A stretch of DNA of 64,000 bases from Pseudoalteromonas tunicata. GTDB lineage: Bacteria; Pseudomonadota; Gammaproteobacteria; Enterobacterales; Alteromonadaceae. Made by a program: the position numbers and the translations under genes. The stretch is from assembly GCF_002310815.1 (NCBI RefSeq), contig NZ_CP011032.1, forward strand, positions 1,280,001 to 1,344,000. Direction: 5' to 3'. Under the pieces are notes generated by a model. That model ran no database searches. It was given only the letters and a program-made list of their open reading frames with translations, and was not told the origin of the DNA. Position 1 is the stretch's first letter; each line of letters opens with the position of its first letter. This document shows positions 56,181-64,000 of this stretch, piece after piece.

Positions 56181-56214
56181 ATATTTACGCCCTGACAATG
56201 CAGGGCGTAAATAT
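56181..56214 (-). terminator. Stem-loop downstream of dacA
   Basis: A perfect 14-bp stem ATATTTACGCCCTG / CAGGGCGTAAATAT with a 6-base loop, 26 bases past the dacA stop. The tail on the minus strand is only TTTG, so efficiency is uncertain. Confidence 0.7.
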
Positions 56215-56239
56215 ATGTTTCAGTGCGAAATTAGCTAGT

Positions 56240-57403
56240 TTAGTTAGTTAATTGTAAACGTAGATAATCATAAATTTGGCTAAAGAAACTACCTTCTTCA
56301 ACTTCTTCTAAGGTAACTAATGGGTATTGAGCTATGTCTTCATCTTCAAGCTGTAAAAATAAAGTGCCCACAACAGTCCCTTTAGCAATCGGTGCTTCAA
56401 GTGTTTTATCAAGTTTGAAGTTTGCTTTTAGATTTTTGCTTTGGCCACGTTGGATTGTGATTGGTGTATCTTGTAAAATACCCAACGCGACTTCTTCTTT
56501 ATTGCCCATCCAAACACGTTGTTTTGCAAAGGTATCACCTGCTTTATATGGCGTAATTGTTTCATAAAAACGAAAGCCATAGTTGAGTAACTTTTTACTC
56601 TCGGCTCTACGCGCTCGGTCGCTTTCAGTGCCCATTACAACCGCCACTAAACGCATGTCACCTTTAGTTGCCGAGGTCACTAAGCTGTATCCTGCCTCTG
56701 AAGTGTGGCCTGTTTTAATGCCATCAACATCTAAGCTTTCATCCCATAATAATGAGTTACGGTTATATTGTTTAATTCCATTAAAGGTAAATGATTTTTC
56801 AGAATAAATAGCATATTCATCAGGTACATCACGAATTAATGCGCCGCCAAGCGTTGCCATATCACGTGGGGTTGTAAAATGTTCATCAGTATCAAGGCCA
56901 TGGCTATTAATAAAGTGAGTATTGGTCATTCCCAGCTTTTCTGCATGGGCATTCATTAAGTCGGCAAAAGCACTTTCACTGCCCGCAATGTGTTCGGCCA
57001 TTGCTACACATGCATCATTACCAGATTGGATGATGATGCCGCGATTAAGTTCTTCAACGGAGATTTTCTTACCAACTTCGATAAACATTTTTGACGAATC
57101 AGGGAAGTTTTTACTCCATGCTTTTTCGCTTACTGTGACTAAATCGTTAGGTGAGATGTTTTTATTTTTAATTTCTAAACCGATAACGTAACTTGTCATC
57201 ATTTTAGTTAAGCTTGCAGGTGCTAAGCGTTCGTCAGGCGCACCTTCTGCAATCACTTTGCCAGTGGTAAAATCGACTAAAAAGTACCCTTTAGCATTGA
57301 CTTGTGGAGGTGCAGGCATAATTTGGGCCGATGCACTAAAGATCCCTACGGTACAAACAAGTCCGCAAACGTTTTTGAGCAATGTGGTGTTTAATCGTTT
57401 CAT
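56240..57403 (-). CDS. dacA: D-alanyl-D-alanine carboxypeptidase (PBP5/6)
   Basis: Penicillin-binding protein that trims the terminal D-Ala from peptidoglycan stem peptides; 387 residues. A signal peptide (about 1-26) precedes the S11 domain with SLTK (Ser64, Lys67), SGN in QSGNDACVAM and KTG in GIKTGHTSEAG. A PBP5_C domain (about 280-365) and an amphipathic C-terminal anchor (IYDYLRLQL) complete the PBP5 plan. It is downstream of rlpA across 58 bases. Confidence 0.97.
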   Translation of the reverse strand: MKRLNTTLLKNVCGLVCTVGIFSASAQIMPAPPQVNAKGYFLVDFTTGKVIAEGAPDERLAPASLTKMMTSYVIGLEIKNKNISPNDLVTVSEKAWSKNFPDSSKMFIEVGKKISVEELNRGIIIQSGNDACVAMAEHIAGSESAFADLMNAHAEKLGMTNTHFINSHGLDTDEHFTTPRDMATLGGALIRDVPDEYAIYSEKSFTFNGIKQYNRNSLLWDESLDVDGIKTGHTSEAGYSLVTSATKGDMRLVAVVMGTESDRARRAESKKLLNYGFRFYETITPYKAGDTFAKQRVWMGNKEEVALGILQDTPITIQRGQSKNLKANFKLDKTLEAPIAKGTVVGTLFLQLEDEDIAQYPLVTLEEVEEGSFFSQIYDYLRLQLTN

Positions 57404-57461
57404 TATGATAATTTAATTAGTTAATTGTATGAATTTTATGAAGCTAACCTAAGGTATTATC

Positions 57462-58223
57462 CTAAAGCAAAACTTCACTGTAAAGTAAGAAGGCTTGTTC
57501 AAAACCATCTTGCTGTATAATTGATAAGGTCTTTGTTGCTTGTTCGGCATCTTTCATAGGACCTATTTTTAAGCGATAAATTCCATCTCGGTGGTTAATA
57601 ATTGTTGCCACCTGATAGTTTTGTTTTAGTTGTTCGCTCAATAATTGAATTTTGTCGGATTTGCTAGCTGCGACTACCTGAATATAAATATAGGGCTGAT
57701 GCTGCTCGGCAACGGTAACAGCCTCTACCTTAACACGAGCTGTACCAGAGCGGTAATAATCCAGTTTATGTGCAGCTGCATAAGATAAGTCAATTAAGCG
57801 GTTATCATGAAATGGACCGCGATCATTTACTTTAACGATAGCGGTTTTTCCATTATCTAAATTAGTGACTCTTACAAAACTCGGTAATGGTAATGTTTTG
57901 TGCGCAGCTGTCATGGAGAACATGTCATATATTTCACCGTTAGAAGTTTTATGACCATGAAATTTACGCCCATACCATGACGCAATCCCAGTTTCTTGAT
58001 AGCCGGTTTCATCAAGCATAGGGACATAACGTTTACCACCGATTGAATAAGGACGACTGGCCGAGACGCTTTTTTTTGTCGCCACGACTTTTGCATCTTG
58101 TTGCTCTAATTGAGTGGGGTTTCTTAATGGGGCTGCATCATGGCGCATATCGTAACGATTGTTTGCACAACCGTTAAGTAATACAGTCATTAAAATGAGC
58201 ACAATAAGCGAGTAAACGTTCAT
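57462..58223 (-). CDS. rlpA: RlpA-like lipoprotein with SPOR domain
   Basis: 253 residues; lipobox VLLNGC. A double-psi beta-barrel (about 78-165, with GIASWYGRKFHGHKTSNGE and VNDRGPFHDNRLIDLS) holds the catalytic-type Asp/His seen in Pseudomonas RlpA, a lytic transglycosylase acting on naked glycan. A SPOR domain (about 178-250) would direct it to division sites. The ATG overlaps the rodA stop in TAATG. Confidence 0.94.
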   Translation of the reverse strand: MNVYSLIVLILMTVLLNGCANNRYDMRHDAAPLRNPTQLEQQDAKVVATKKSVSASRPYSIGGKRYVPMLDETGYQETGIASWYGRKFHGHKTSNGEIYDMFSMTAAHKTLPLPSFVRVTNLDNGKTAIVKVNDRGPFHDNRLIDLSYAAAHKLDYYRSGTARVKVEAVTVAEQHQPYIYIQVVAASKSDKIQLLSEQLKQNYQVATIINHRDGIYRLKIGPMKDAEQATKTLSIIQQDGFEQAFLLYSEVLL

Positions 58224-59329
58224 TAATTAATAATTACTTTTTTATGAGTGGCTATCGACATTATGATACCAAAACCTGCCATTAATGTGACCATTGAAGT
58301 ACCGCCATAACTAATTAAGGGTAATGGAACGCCAACAACAGGTAATAAACCTGAGACCATGCCAATGTTAACAAATACATAAACAAAAAAGGTGAGGGTG
58401 AGACTGCCGGCAAGTAACTTACCAAATGCATCTTGGGCATTAACTGAGATATATAACCCGCGTGCGATAATAAATAAATAGGCAGCCAATAGTAGCGTGA
58501 CACCAATTAAGCCAAACTCTTCACTCAGAACTGAAAAAATAAAGTCGGTGTGGGGCTCTGGTAAAAATTCGAGCTGTGATTGGGTACCATGTAGCCAGCC
58601 TTTGCCTTCGATGCCGCCTGAGCCAATCGCAATTTTAGACTGAATAATATGATAACCGGAACCAAGAGGGTCACTTTCAGGATTTAAAAAGGTTAGTACA
58701 CGTTGTTTTTGATAGCCGTGCATGCCATAAGTCCAAAAAAGAGGGGCTGCAAGACCGACAGCTGCACCCAGAAGTAAAATTAATCGCCAACTGACACCGG
58801 CTAAAAATAAAACAAAAATACCAGAGCTTGCGATTAAAATTGCAGTACCTAAATCTGGTTGCTCTTTAATCAAGATAGTTGGCGCCATTACTAGAATAAA
58901 ACCAATAATAAGATGAATGAGTCTAGGTGGTAAATGGTATTTACCAATATACCAGGCTACCATCATTGGCACAGCAAGCTTCATTATTTCTGAAGGTTGA
59001 AAGCGGGTGACTCCAAGGTCAAGCCAACGCTGTGCGCCTTTACTTGAAACACCTACAACTAATACTGCAACCAGCATGGCTAAGCCAATCCCATAAAATA
59101 ACCAGACCCAACGTTGGTAAGTTAGCGGTGAAATTTGAGCCAGCAGTATCATCACAACAAATGCCAGAGCAATACGAGTTGCTTGTTTAGTTAACATCGC
59201 CATATCTTGGCCACCGGCGCTATAAACAATAAAACTACTGGCGACCAGCAAAATAAAGAGCGCTAAGAACAGTGGTAAATCTATGTGGATTTTATCCCAA
59301 AATGTTTTTTTGGTATGTAATGAGGTCAT
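58223..59329 (-). CDS. rodA: Rod-shape SEDS glycosyltransferase RodA
   Basis: Peptidoglycan polymerase of the elongation complex, working with PBP2; 368 residues and about ten helices. Family stretches include [32 protein letters not shown] and [14 protein letters not shown]. It starts inside the mrdA stop (ATGA) and is tightly coupled to it. Also called mrdB. Confidence 0.97.
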   Translation of the reverse strand: MTSLHTKKTFWDKIHIDLPLFLALFILLVASSFIVYSAGGQDMAMLTKQATRIALAFVVMILLAQISPLTYQRWVWLFYGIGLAMLVAVLVVGVSSKGAQRWLDLGVTRFQPSEIMKLAVPMMVAWYIGKYHLPPRLIHLIIGFILVMAPTILIKEQPDLGTAILIASSGIFVLFLAGVSWRLILLLGAAVGLAAPLFWTYGMHGYQKQRVLTFLNPESDPLGSGYHIIQSKIAIGSGGIEGKGWLHGTQSQLEFLPEPHTDFIFSVLSEEFGLIGVTLLLAAYLFIIARGLYISVNAQDAFGKLLAGSLTLTFFVYVFVNIGMVSGLLPVVGVPLPLISYGGTSMVTLMAGFGIIMSIATHKKVIIN

Positions 59330-61200
59330 GGCTTTTTCGCTCGAGATTGCTGGGCAGAAAAATAATAATCCATTATTTGACGGGCTATGGGGGCGCCAAT
59401 AGAGCTACCGCCACCAGTATTTTCTACGGTGACCGTTACAATTATTTTGGGATCATTAAACGGAGCAAAACCGATATACATCGCATTATCTCGCTGTTTT
59501 TCTTTGATGCTATCAGCATCATAACGTTCACCTTGGGCGATGCTGATTACTTGTGCAGTACCTGTTTTGCCTGCTGGATCATAATCGGCACCTAAAAATG
59601 CTTTGTGGGCAGTACCTGTGGTTTTAAACACCGTATTATGCATTGCATCTAGTGCAACTTGCCAATGGGCTGGATCTTCGAGCACCACCGGAGGTTTTTC
59701 ATCGTTATTAACTAAAGTGATTTCTTCACCTTGTTTAGTGAGCGAAACTAAGTGAGGAGGATGGTGAATACCTTTATTTGCAAGTATATTGACAGAGTTG
59801 GCAATTTGAATGGGCGTTGCCGTCCAGTAACCCTGACCAATTGCCACTGAGATAGTGTCACCTGGCCACCATGATTCTTTAAATTTGCTTTCTTTCCATT
59901 CTACCGAGGGCAGCACGGCGTTACTCTCTTCATGAATATCTATCCCTGATAGCTCACCAAAGCCAAATTGGGCCATAAAATTGCTGATTTTGGTAATGCC
60001 TAATTTGTAGCCAATACCATAAAAAAAGGTATCACATGATTCTTCAATAGCTTGATAAACATCAACGGCTTTGCCATGGCCCCAGCGTTTCCAGTCTCGC
60101 CATCTATGATCTACATTTGGCAGCTCAAAAAAGCCAGGGTCGTAAATGGTGGTTTTATCGGTAATGAGTTTTTCTTCTAACCCTAAAATAGCTAAATGTG
60201 GTTTAACCGTTGAGGCGGGTGCATACACCCCTTGGGTTGCACGATTAATGAGTGGGCGATTTGGGTTTAGCAGTGCGCGATAATCAGGGCCACTAATGCC
60301 ATGGACAAACAAATTGGGGTCATAACTTGGGTTTGAATAAAGTGCTAAAATACCGCCATCTTTGGCGTCTAATACCACAATTGCACCACGGTGATCTTTT
60401 AATACATGCTGCGCAATTTGCTGCAAGCCAACATCTAAAGTTAATACGAGGTCTTGGCCTGGCACAGGAGCGGTTGAGCTTAGGGTACGAATGATGCGGC
60501 CTCGGTTATTAATTTCAACCTCTTGTGATCCGACTGTGCCATGGAGTACTGACTCATAATATTTTTCTAATCCCAGTTTACCAAAGTCACGGGTCGCGCG
60601 GTAATTGGTTTCTTGGCCGTCTTGGGTTAGTTGATTAAGTTCTTTTTTATTGAGTTTTGCTACATACCCCAAAGCATGGGTCAGGGTATCGCCAAATGGA
60701 TAATGACGCGCTAGGCGGGCTTCGATACTAAACCCTGGAAAATTATGCTGATGCACTGAAAAAATGGCAACTTCTTCTTCAGTTAGTCGTGCTTTGAGTA
60801 CTTGGCTTTTAAAACGACGCTGCTGTTTTATTTCAGCGAGAAATTTTTCTTGTTCTGATTCACTGATGGGCAGTACTTTACTCAACTTCGCTAATGCAGC
60901 AGGAATATCTTCCACTTCTTCTGGAATGACTTCTAAATTAAATACCGGTTTATTTTCGGCTAAAATCGTACCGTAACGATCGTAAATTAACCCTCGATTG
61001 GGGGCGATAGGCACGAGTTTAATGCGGTTATCATTAGAGCGAGTTTGATAACTGGTATGAGAGATGATTTGCAGGCGGTAAATGTTGGCAAATAAAACGG
61101 CGATCAGGATTAAAACAAAAAAGAACGCCACAAACGCCCTGCGAGCAAATAAATTAGCTTCAGCTGAGTGGTCGCGGATGGCCTGACGCCCTTTAAACAT
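59326..61200 (-). CDS. mrdA: Penicillin-binding protein 2
   Basis: Elongation-specific transpeptidase; 624 residues. A membrane anchor (about 24-44) precedes the pedestal domain (about 60-240) and the transpeptidase domain, with STVK in [16 protein letters not shown] in [10 protein letters not shown] and KTGTAQ. It overlaps rodA by four bases and follows rlmH by nine. Confidence 0.97.
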   Translation of the reverse strand: MFKGRQAIRDHSAEANLFARRAFVAFFFVLILIAVLFANIYRLQIISHTSYQTRSNDNRIKLVPIAPNRGLIYDRYGTILAENKPVFNLEVIPEEVEDIPAALAKLSKVLPISESEQEKFLAEIKQQRRFKSQVLKARLTEEEVAIFSVHQHNFPGFSIEARLARHYPFGDTLTHALGYVAKLNKKELNQLTQDGQETNYRATRDFGKLGLEKYYESVLHGTVGSQEVEINNRGRIIRTLSSTAPVPGQDLVLTLDVGLQQIAQHVLKDHRGAIVVLDAKDGGILALYSNPSYDPNLFVHGISGPDYRALLNPNRPLINRATQGVYAPASTVKPHLAILGLEEKLITDKTTIYDPGFFELPNVDHRWRDWKRWGHGKAVDVYQAIEESCDTFFYGIGYKLGITKISNFMAQFGFGELSGIDIHEESNAVLPSVEWKESKFKESWWPGDTISVAIGQGYWTATPIQIANSVNILANKGIHHPPHLVSLTKQGEEITLVNNDEKPPVVLEDPAHWQVALDAMHNTVFKTTGTAHKAFLGADYDPAGKTGTAQVISIAQGERYDADSIKEKQRDNAMYIGFAPFNDPKIIVTVTVENTGGGSSIGAPIARQIMDYYFSAQQSRAKKP

Positions 61201-61209
61201 TAAAAGACC

Positions 61210-61680
61210 CTATTCGCGATGATACGGGTGGTTGTTATTTAAGCTCCAAGCTCGGTAAAGGCTTTCGGCAACCACAATTCTAACTAATGGATGAGGCAAG
61301 GTTAAGTTGGATAAAGACCATTTTTGCTCAGAAACGGCGATGCACTCAGTTGCAAGGCCTTCTGGTCCGCCAATTAACAAGCTGATATCACGGCCATCAA
61401 GCTGCCATTTTTGCATTTGGCTGGCTAACTGATGGGTATCCCAAGGTTGTCCAGTTACTTCAAGAGTAACAATACGATTTCCTTTGGGAATAGCCGCTAA
61501 GGTTTTTTCACCTTCAATTTGTAAAATGCGTTTGATATCGGCATTTTTGCCGCGTTTACCTGCAGTAATTTCAACTAATTCCAGCGACATATCTTTTGGA
61601 AAGCGACGCTGATATTCTAAATAGCCAGTCTCAACCCAACTCGGCATTTTAGTGCCAACTGCAATTAGTTGAATTTTCAT
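61210..61680 (-). CDS. rlmH: 23S rRNA pseudouridine1915 N3-methyltransferase RlmH
   Basis: SPOUT enzyme, 156 residues. [15 protein letters not shown] and the C-terminal [20 protein letters not shown] and NHPYHRE are the family AdoMet and rRNA-binding parts. Same place and order as in E. coli (ybeA). Confidence 0.97.
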   Translation of the reverse strand: MKIQLIAVGTKMPSWVETGYLEYQRRFPKDMSLELVEITAGKRGKNADIKRILQIEGEKTLAAIPKGNRIVTLEVTGQPWDTHQLASQMQKWQLDGRDISLLIGGPEGLATECIAVSEQKWSLSNLTLPHPLVRIVVAESLYRAWSLNNNHPYHRE

Positions 61681-61686
61681 GCGTTA

Positions 61687-62004
61687 TTAACCCCAAAGTT
61701 TCTCTAGTTGATAGAAATCTCGAGATTGATCTTGCATTACATGAACAACGATATCACCTAAATCAACTAAAACCCATTCGCCGCAAGTTTGGCCTTCACA
61801 CCCAAGAGGTACTAGACCAATCGCTTTGGCTTCTTTATTGAGGTTTTCGGCGATTGATTGAACATGACGCTTTGAATTACCTGAACAAACGATTAAATAA
61901 TCAGTAATGGTGGATTTACCTCTGACATCTAAAGTAACGATGTCACGACCTTTCATGTCGTCGATTTTATCTAAAGCAAATTCTAATAGTTCAGTTGTTT
62001 CCAA
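61687..62004 (-). CDS. rsfS: Ribosome silencing factor RsfS
   Basis: 105-residue DUF143 protein that binds L14 and blocks subunit joining in starvation. DYLIVCSGNSKRHVQSIAEN and DLGDIVVHVMQDQSRDFYQL are conserved. It is six bases before rlmH. Confidence 0.96.
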   Translation of the reverse strand: METTELLEFALDKIDDMKGRDIVTLDVRGKSTITDYLIVCSGNSKRHVQSIAENLNKEAKAIGLVPLGCEGQTCGEWVLVDLGDIVVHVMQDQSRDFYQLEKLWG

Positions 62005-62083
62005 AATGCATTCTCACAATGTAATAAAAGCTAATTAGAAATTTTACCACGGCTACAACTAATTATTAAGCGACAAACGAAAA

Positions 62084-62710
62084 TTAACAGTATAACTGAT
62101 GCGTTTTAATGTAGTTTGCGACCGTTTTTGGCAGTAAAGCAGGGAAATTAGCTGCATTTTTTAGTGATAGCCGCAGCTCGGAGGAGGAAATATCAATTTG
62201 AGGGCAGCTTAGGAAGTAACATAATCCCGCTTTTTGTTGAACTAGGTCATTTACCTCTTGGCACCGTGCTTGTTTTAAGTAGTCAGTTACTTCCGCTGCT
62301 GGAGCACAAATTTGCCCAGGCCTTTGACAGACAATCAAATGACACAGTGCGGTCACTTCTTGCCATCGATGCCATAAATGCAGCTGATTTAATGAGTCCA
62401 TACCGATTAAAAAAGCAATAGGCCTGTTAGGTTCTGTTTGTCTGATTTCTTGTAAGCTTAATAATGAATAAGAGGGGCCTACACGATTAAGTTCACGCTC
62501 ATCTAGGGAAAACTTGGGGTAGGGCGCAATTGCAAGTTGCACCATATTTGCCCTGTCGCGGGCACTGATCCCCGGGCTTTTTTTGTGAGCAGGTTGCGCA
62601 CATGGCATAAAGGCTAGGCTCGTTAAATTGAGCTGCTCGCAGCATTGTCGCGCAATATTAAGATGCCCTTGATGGATAGGATCAAACGTCCCGCCAAAGA
62701 TCCCAATCAT
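62084..62710 (-). CDS. nadD: Nicotinate-nucleotide adenylyltransferase NadD
   Basis: Adenylates nicotinate mononucleotide in NAD synthesis; 208 residues. GGTFDPIHQGHLNIA carries the nucleotidyltransferase HxGH, and ISSSELR near the C terminus is the second motif. It overlaps holA by four bases. 79 bases separate it from rsfS. Confidence 0.97.
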   Translation of the reverse strand: MIGIFGGTFDPIHQGHLNIARQCCEQLNLTSLAFMPCAQPAHKKSPGISARDRANMVQLAIAPYPKFSLDERELNRVGPSYSLLSLQEIRQTEPNRPIAFLIGMDSLNQLHLWHRWQEVTALCHLIVCQRPGQICAPAAEVTDYLKQARCQEVNDLVQQKAGLCYFLSCPQIDISSSELRLSLKNAANFPALLPKTVANYIKTHQLYC

Positions 62711-63747
62711 GATGCACTACGAAATATCGGCAGCTCAAGGTTGAGCGTAAAACAAAATTGCAATGCAATGTGGGCTAAGCTTTGAAATGGGGCGACTAAA
62801 GTGCCTTGTTTTAAATGGCGATCCCACTGCGCTAACTGTGAAATGATCACTTCAAGATGACTTAATGATAATCTTGATAGCGCTTGCTCTGTGATGGTTT
62901 GCTTATTTTTCCAAACATTAAATTGTTTAAAAATGGTGGAGTAAGGCTCGCCTTGTTGCCTTTTTTGCTGCATGGCCAATAACTGCTGAGCCTCACGAGC
63001 AATTGCCCACGCAAGAGAATTAAGTTCAGAATTATCTTTTTGTAATCGCGCTAAAATGGCAACGATTTTATCGCTTTTGCCAATCAGCAGCGCATCAGTT
63101 AAATCAAAAATATCAAACTTAGCTTGGTTCAAAAGCACAGGTGCAAGTTCGTGCTTACCGATGAGTTTTGCACCATAAATAAGTGATAGCTTTTCTAACT
63201 CTTGGTAAGTTGCTAGCAAATTTCCTTGGGTCGATTCAAGTAAAAAGAGCTTGGCGTCATGGGCTAAATTAAGCTGAAGAGTCTGACAGTGCTGGTTTAG
63301 CCAAGTCAGGAGGTGATTGCCGCTAATTTCATAACAAGGTACAAATAAACCAATCGCTTCGAGTGCTTTAAACCATGCCGTTTTCTGCACATCAGTGCCA
63401 TTTTTAGCACCTTTGAGGATTAAAATACAATCGGGATTTGATGTTTCTGCCAGCCATTTTAATGTTTTTGAGCCACTAGTACCGGCTTTTTGCTCACCTA
63501 AATCAAGTTCAATGATTTTGCGATCACTAAATAACGATAAGCTATTAAAATGCTGTTCTAGCTCTTGCCAATCAAATTGATTATCAACACTTAGCCGGAT
63601 AAGTTCATCAAAGCCTTGTTTCTTAGCCGCCGTTTTTATTTGTTCACAACATTGTTGCACTTGAAAAGGTTCTTCACCCAAAACCAGATAAACAGGGGCT
63701 AATTGTTGGCTTAATTTGCTCGGTAGTTGATTACTATAACAACGCAT
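62707..63747 (-). CDS. holA: DNA polymerase III delta subunit HolA
   Basis: Clamp-loader subunit that opens the beta ring; 346 residues, near the E. coli length. Conserved parts include VYLVLGEEPFQVQQC (about 18-32) and a helical C-terminal collar. The ATG overlaps the lptE stop (TAATG). Confidence 0.95.
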   Translation of the reverse strand: MRCYSNQLPSKLSQQLAPVYLVLGEEPFQVQQCCEQIKTAAKKQGFDELIRLSVDNQFDWQELEQHFNSLSLFSDRKIIELDLGEQKAGTSGSKTLKWLAETSNPDCILILKGAKNGTDVQKTAWFKALEAIGLFVPCYEISGNHLLTWLNQHCQTLQLNLAHDAKLFLLESTQGNLLATYQELEKLSLIYGAKLIGKHELAPVLLNQAKFDIFDLTDALLIGKSDKIVAILARLQKDNSELNSLAWAIAREAQQLLAMQQKRQQGEPYSTIFKQFNVWKNKQTITEQALSRLSLSHLEVIISQLAQWDRHLKQGTLVAPFQSLAHIALQFCFTLNLELPIFRSAS

Positions 63748-64000
63748 TAGAGCTGGGCTAGCTCCCGGATAATACGACGACTAGCTTGTAAGCGCATTTC
63801 AGACAAAATAAGTTCAAGCTCTTTTGCTTTTGCCAGCGCACTATCTGGATCGTCTTGATAATTACGATATAACTCAAAATATTGAGTAATAGGATCTTGT
63901 CCTGGTCGAGTTACTTGGTAACTGACACTGTAAGTTAATTCGTATTCTGCGACTTGGCCGTTATTAAAGAGTGATAAAGTTCGGCGGTCGAGTTTATCTT
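63747..64000 (-). CDS. lptE: LPS-assembly lipoprotein LptE (C-terminal part; gene runs past the right edge)
   Basis: Minus-strand frame open from the window end to a TAA at 63747-63749. The C-terminal 83 or so residues are visible, including YELTYSVSY, ELYRNYQDDPDSALAKAKE and MRLQASRRIIREL, as expected for LptE, the plug partner of LptD in the outer membrane. Its place upstream of holA, with a one-base overlap, matches the E. coli leuS-lptE-holA order. Start and lipobox are outside the window. Confidence 0.9.
   Translation of the reverse strand, partial: DKLDRRTLSLFNNGQVAEYELTYSVSYQVTRPGQDPITQYFELYRNYQDDPDSALAKAKELELILSEMRLQASRRIIRELAQL

Noticed and set aside
62164..62421. 85-codon plus-strand frame inside nadD
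   Set aside because: Antisense to a conserved essential gene; no family resemblance.

Overview
The window is chromosomal DNA of a marine gammaproteobacterium of the order Alteromonadales, most likely Pseudoalteromonas or a close relative. The reasons are the AT-rich composition (about 40% G+C by eye), the chitinase / chitin-active LPMO / chitinase cluster, and three housekeeping blocks in the order known from enterobacteria and their relatives. No rRNA, CRISPR array, insertion sequence, integrase or phage gene was seen, and genes are densely packed. Layout: 1-7.1 kb is a plus-strand chitin-degradation cluster (a GH18 chitinase cut by the left edge, an AA10 lytic polysaccharide monooxygenase, a ChiA-type GH18 chitinase), all secreted and carrying CBM5/12 modules. 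7.4-9.6 kb holds yfjD and ypjD on minus, divergent from ffh. 9.75-14.6 kb is ffh, then rpsP-rimM-trmD-rplS, then tyrA. 14.8-25.1 kb is the envelope-stress and peptide-uptake block: minus-strand pspF-sapABCDF and divergent plus-strand pspABC-ycjX-ycjF, separated by a sigma-54-type promoter. 25.3-27.9 kb is amino-acid catabolism (methionine gamma-lyase, then phhA-phhB). 28.2-34.4 kb is a looser set: an M13 metallopeptidase lipoprotein, an orphan periplasmic binding protein, an unusual RecQ-family helicase and an EamA permease. 34.4-35.2 kb is the largest stretch without a convincing gene. 35.2-45.5 kb is initiator tRNA(fMet), then rimP-nusA-infB-rbfA-truB-rpsO-pnp-nlpI, with recognisable control structures: three tandem terminators after the tRNA and a long RNase III-type stem in the pnp leader. 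After nlpI comes an unrecognised secreted protein with a zinc-peptidase-like motif and a Sel1-like tail. 47.3-53.1 kb is a six-gene Mrp-type Na+/H+ antiporter operon with fused A and B subunits, followed by a small outer-membrane beta-barrel gene. 54.1-64 kb, all minus, is lptE(partial)-holA-nadD-rsfS-rlmH-mrdA-rodA-rlpA-dacA-ybeD-lipB-lipA: LPS assembly, replication clamp loading, NAD synthesis, ribosome maturation, rod-shape peptidoglycan synthesis and lipoate synthesis. How the genes fit together: the chitin genes supply carbon and nitrogen, the Mrp antiporter suits a saline habitat, the psp/ycj/sap genes protect the envelope, and the rest is core growth machinery. The parts most worth a second look are the HExxH/Sel1 protein next to nlpI (whose signal-peptide region overlaps a terminator hairpin), the RecQ-like helicase with a displaced zinc module, the pspF-sap coupling, and the gene-poor stretch before the initiator tRNA.
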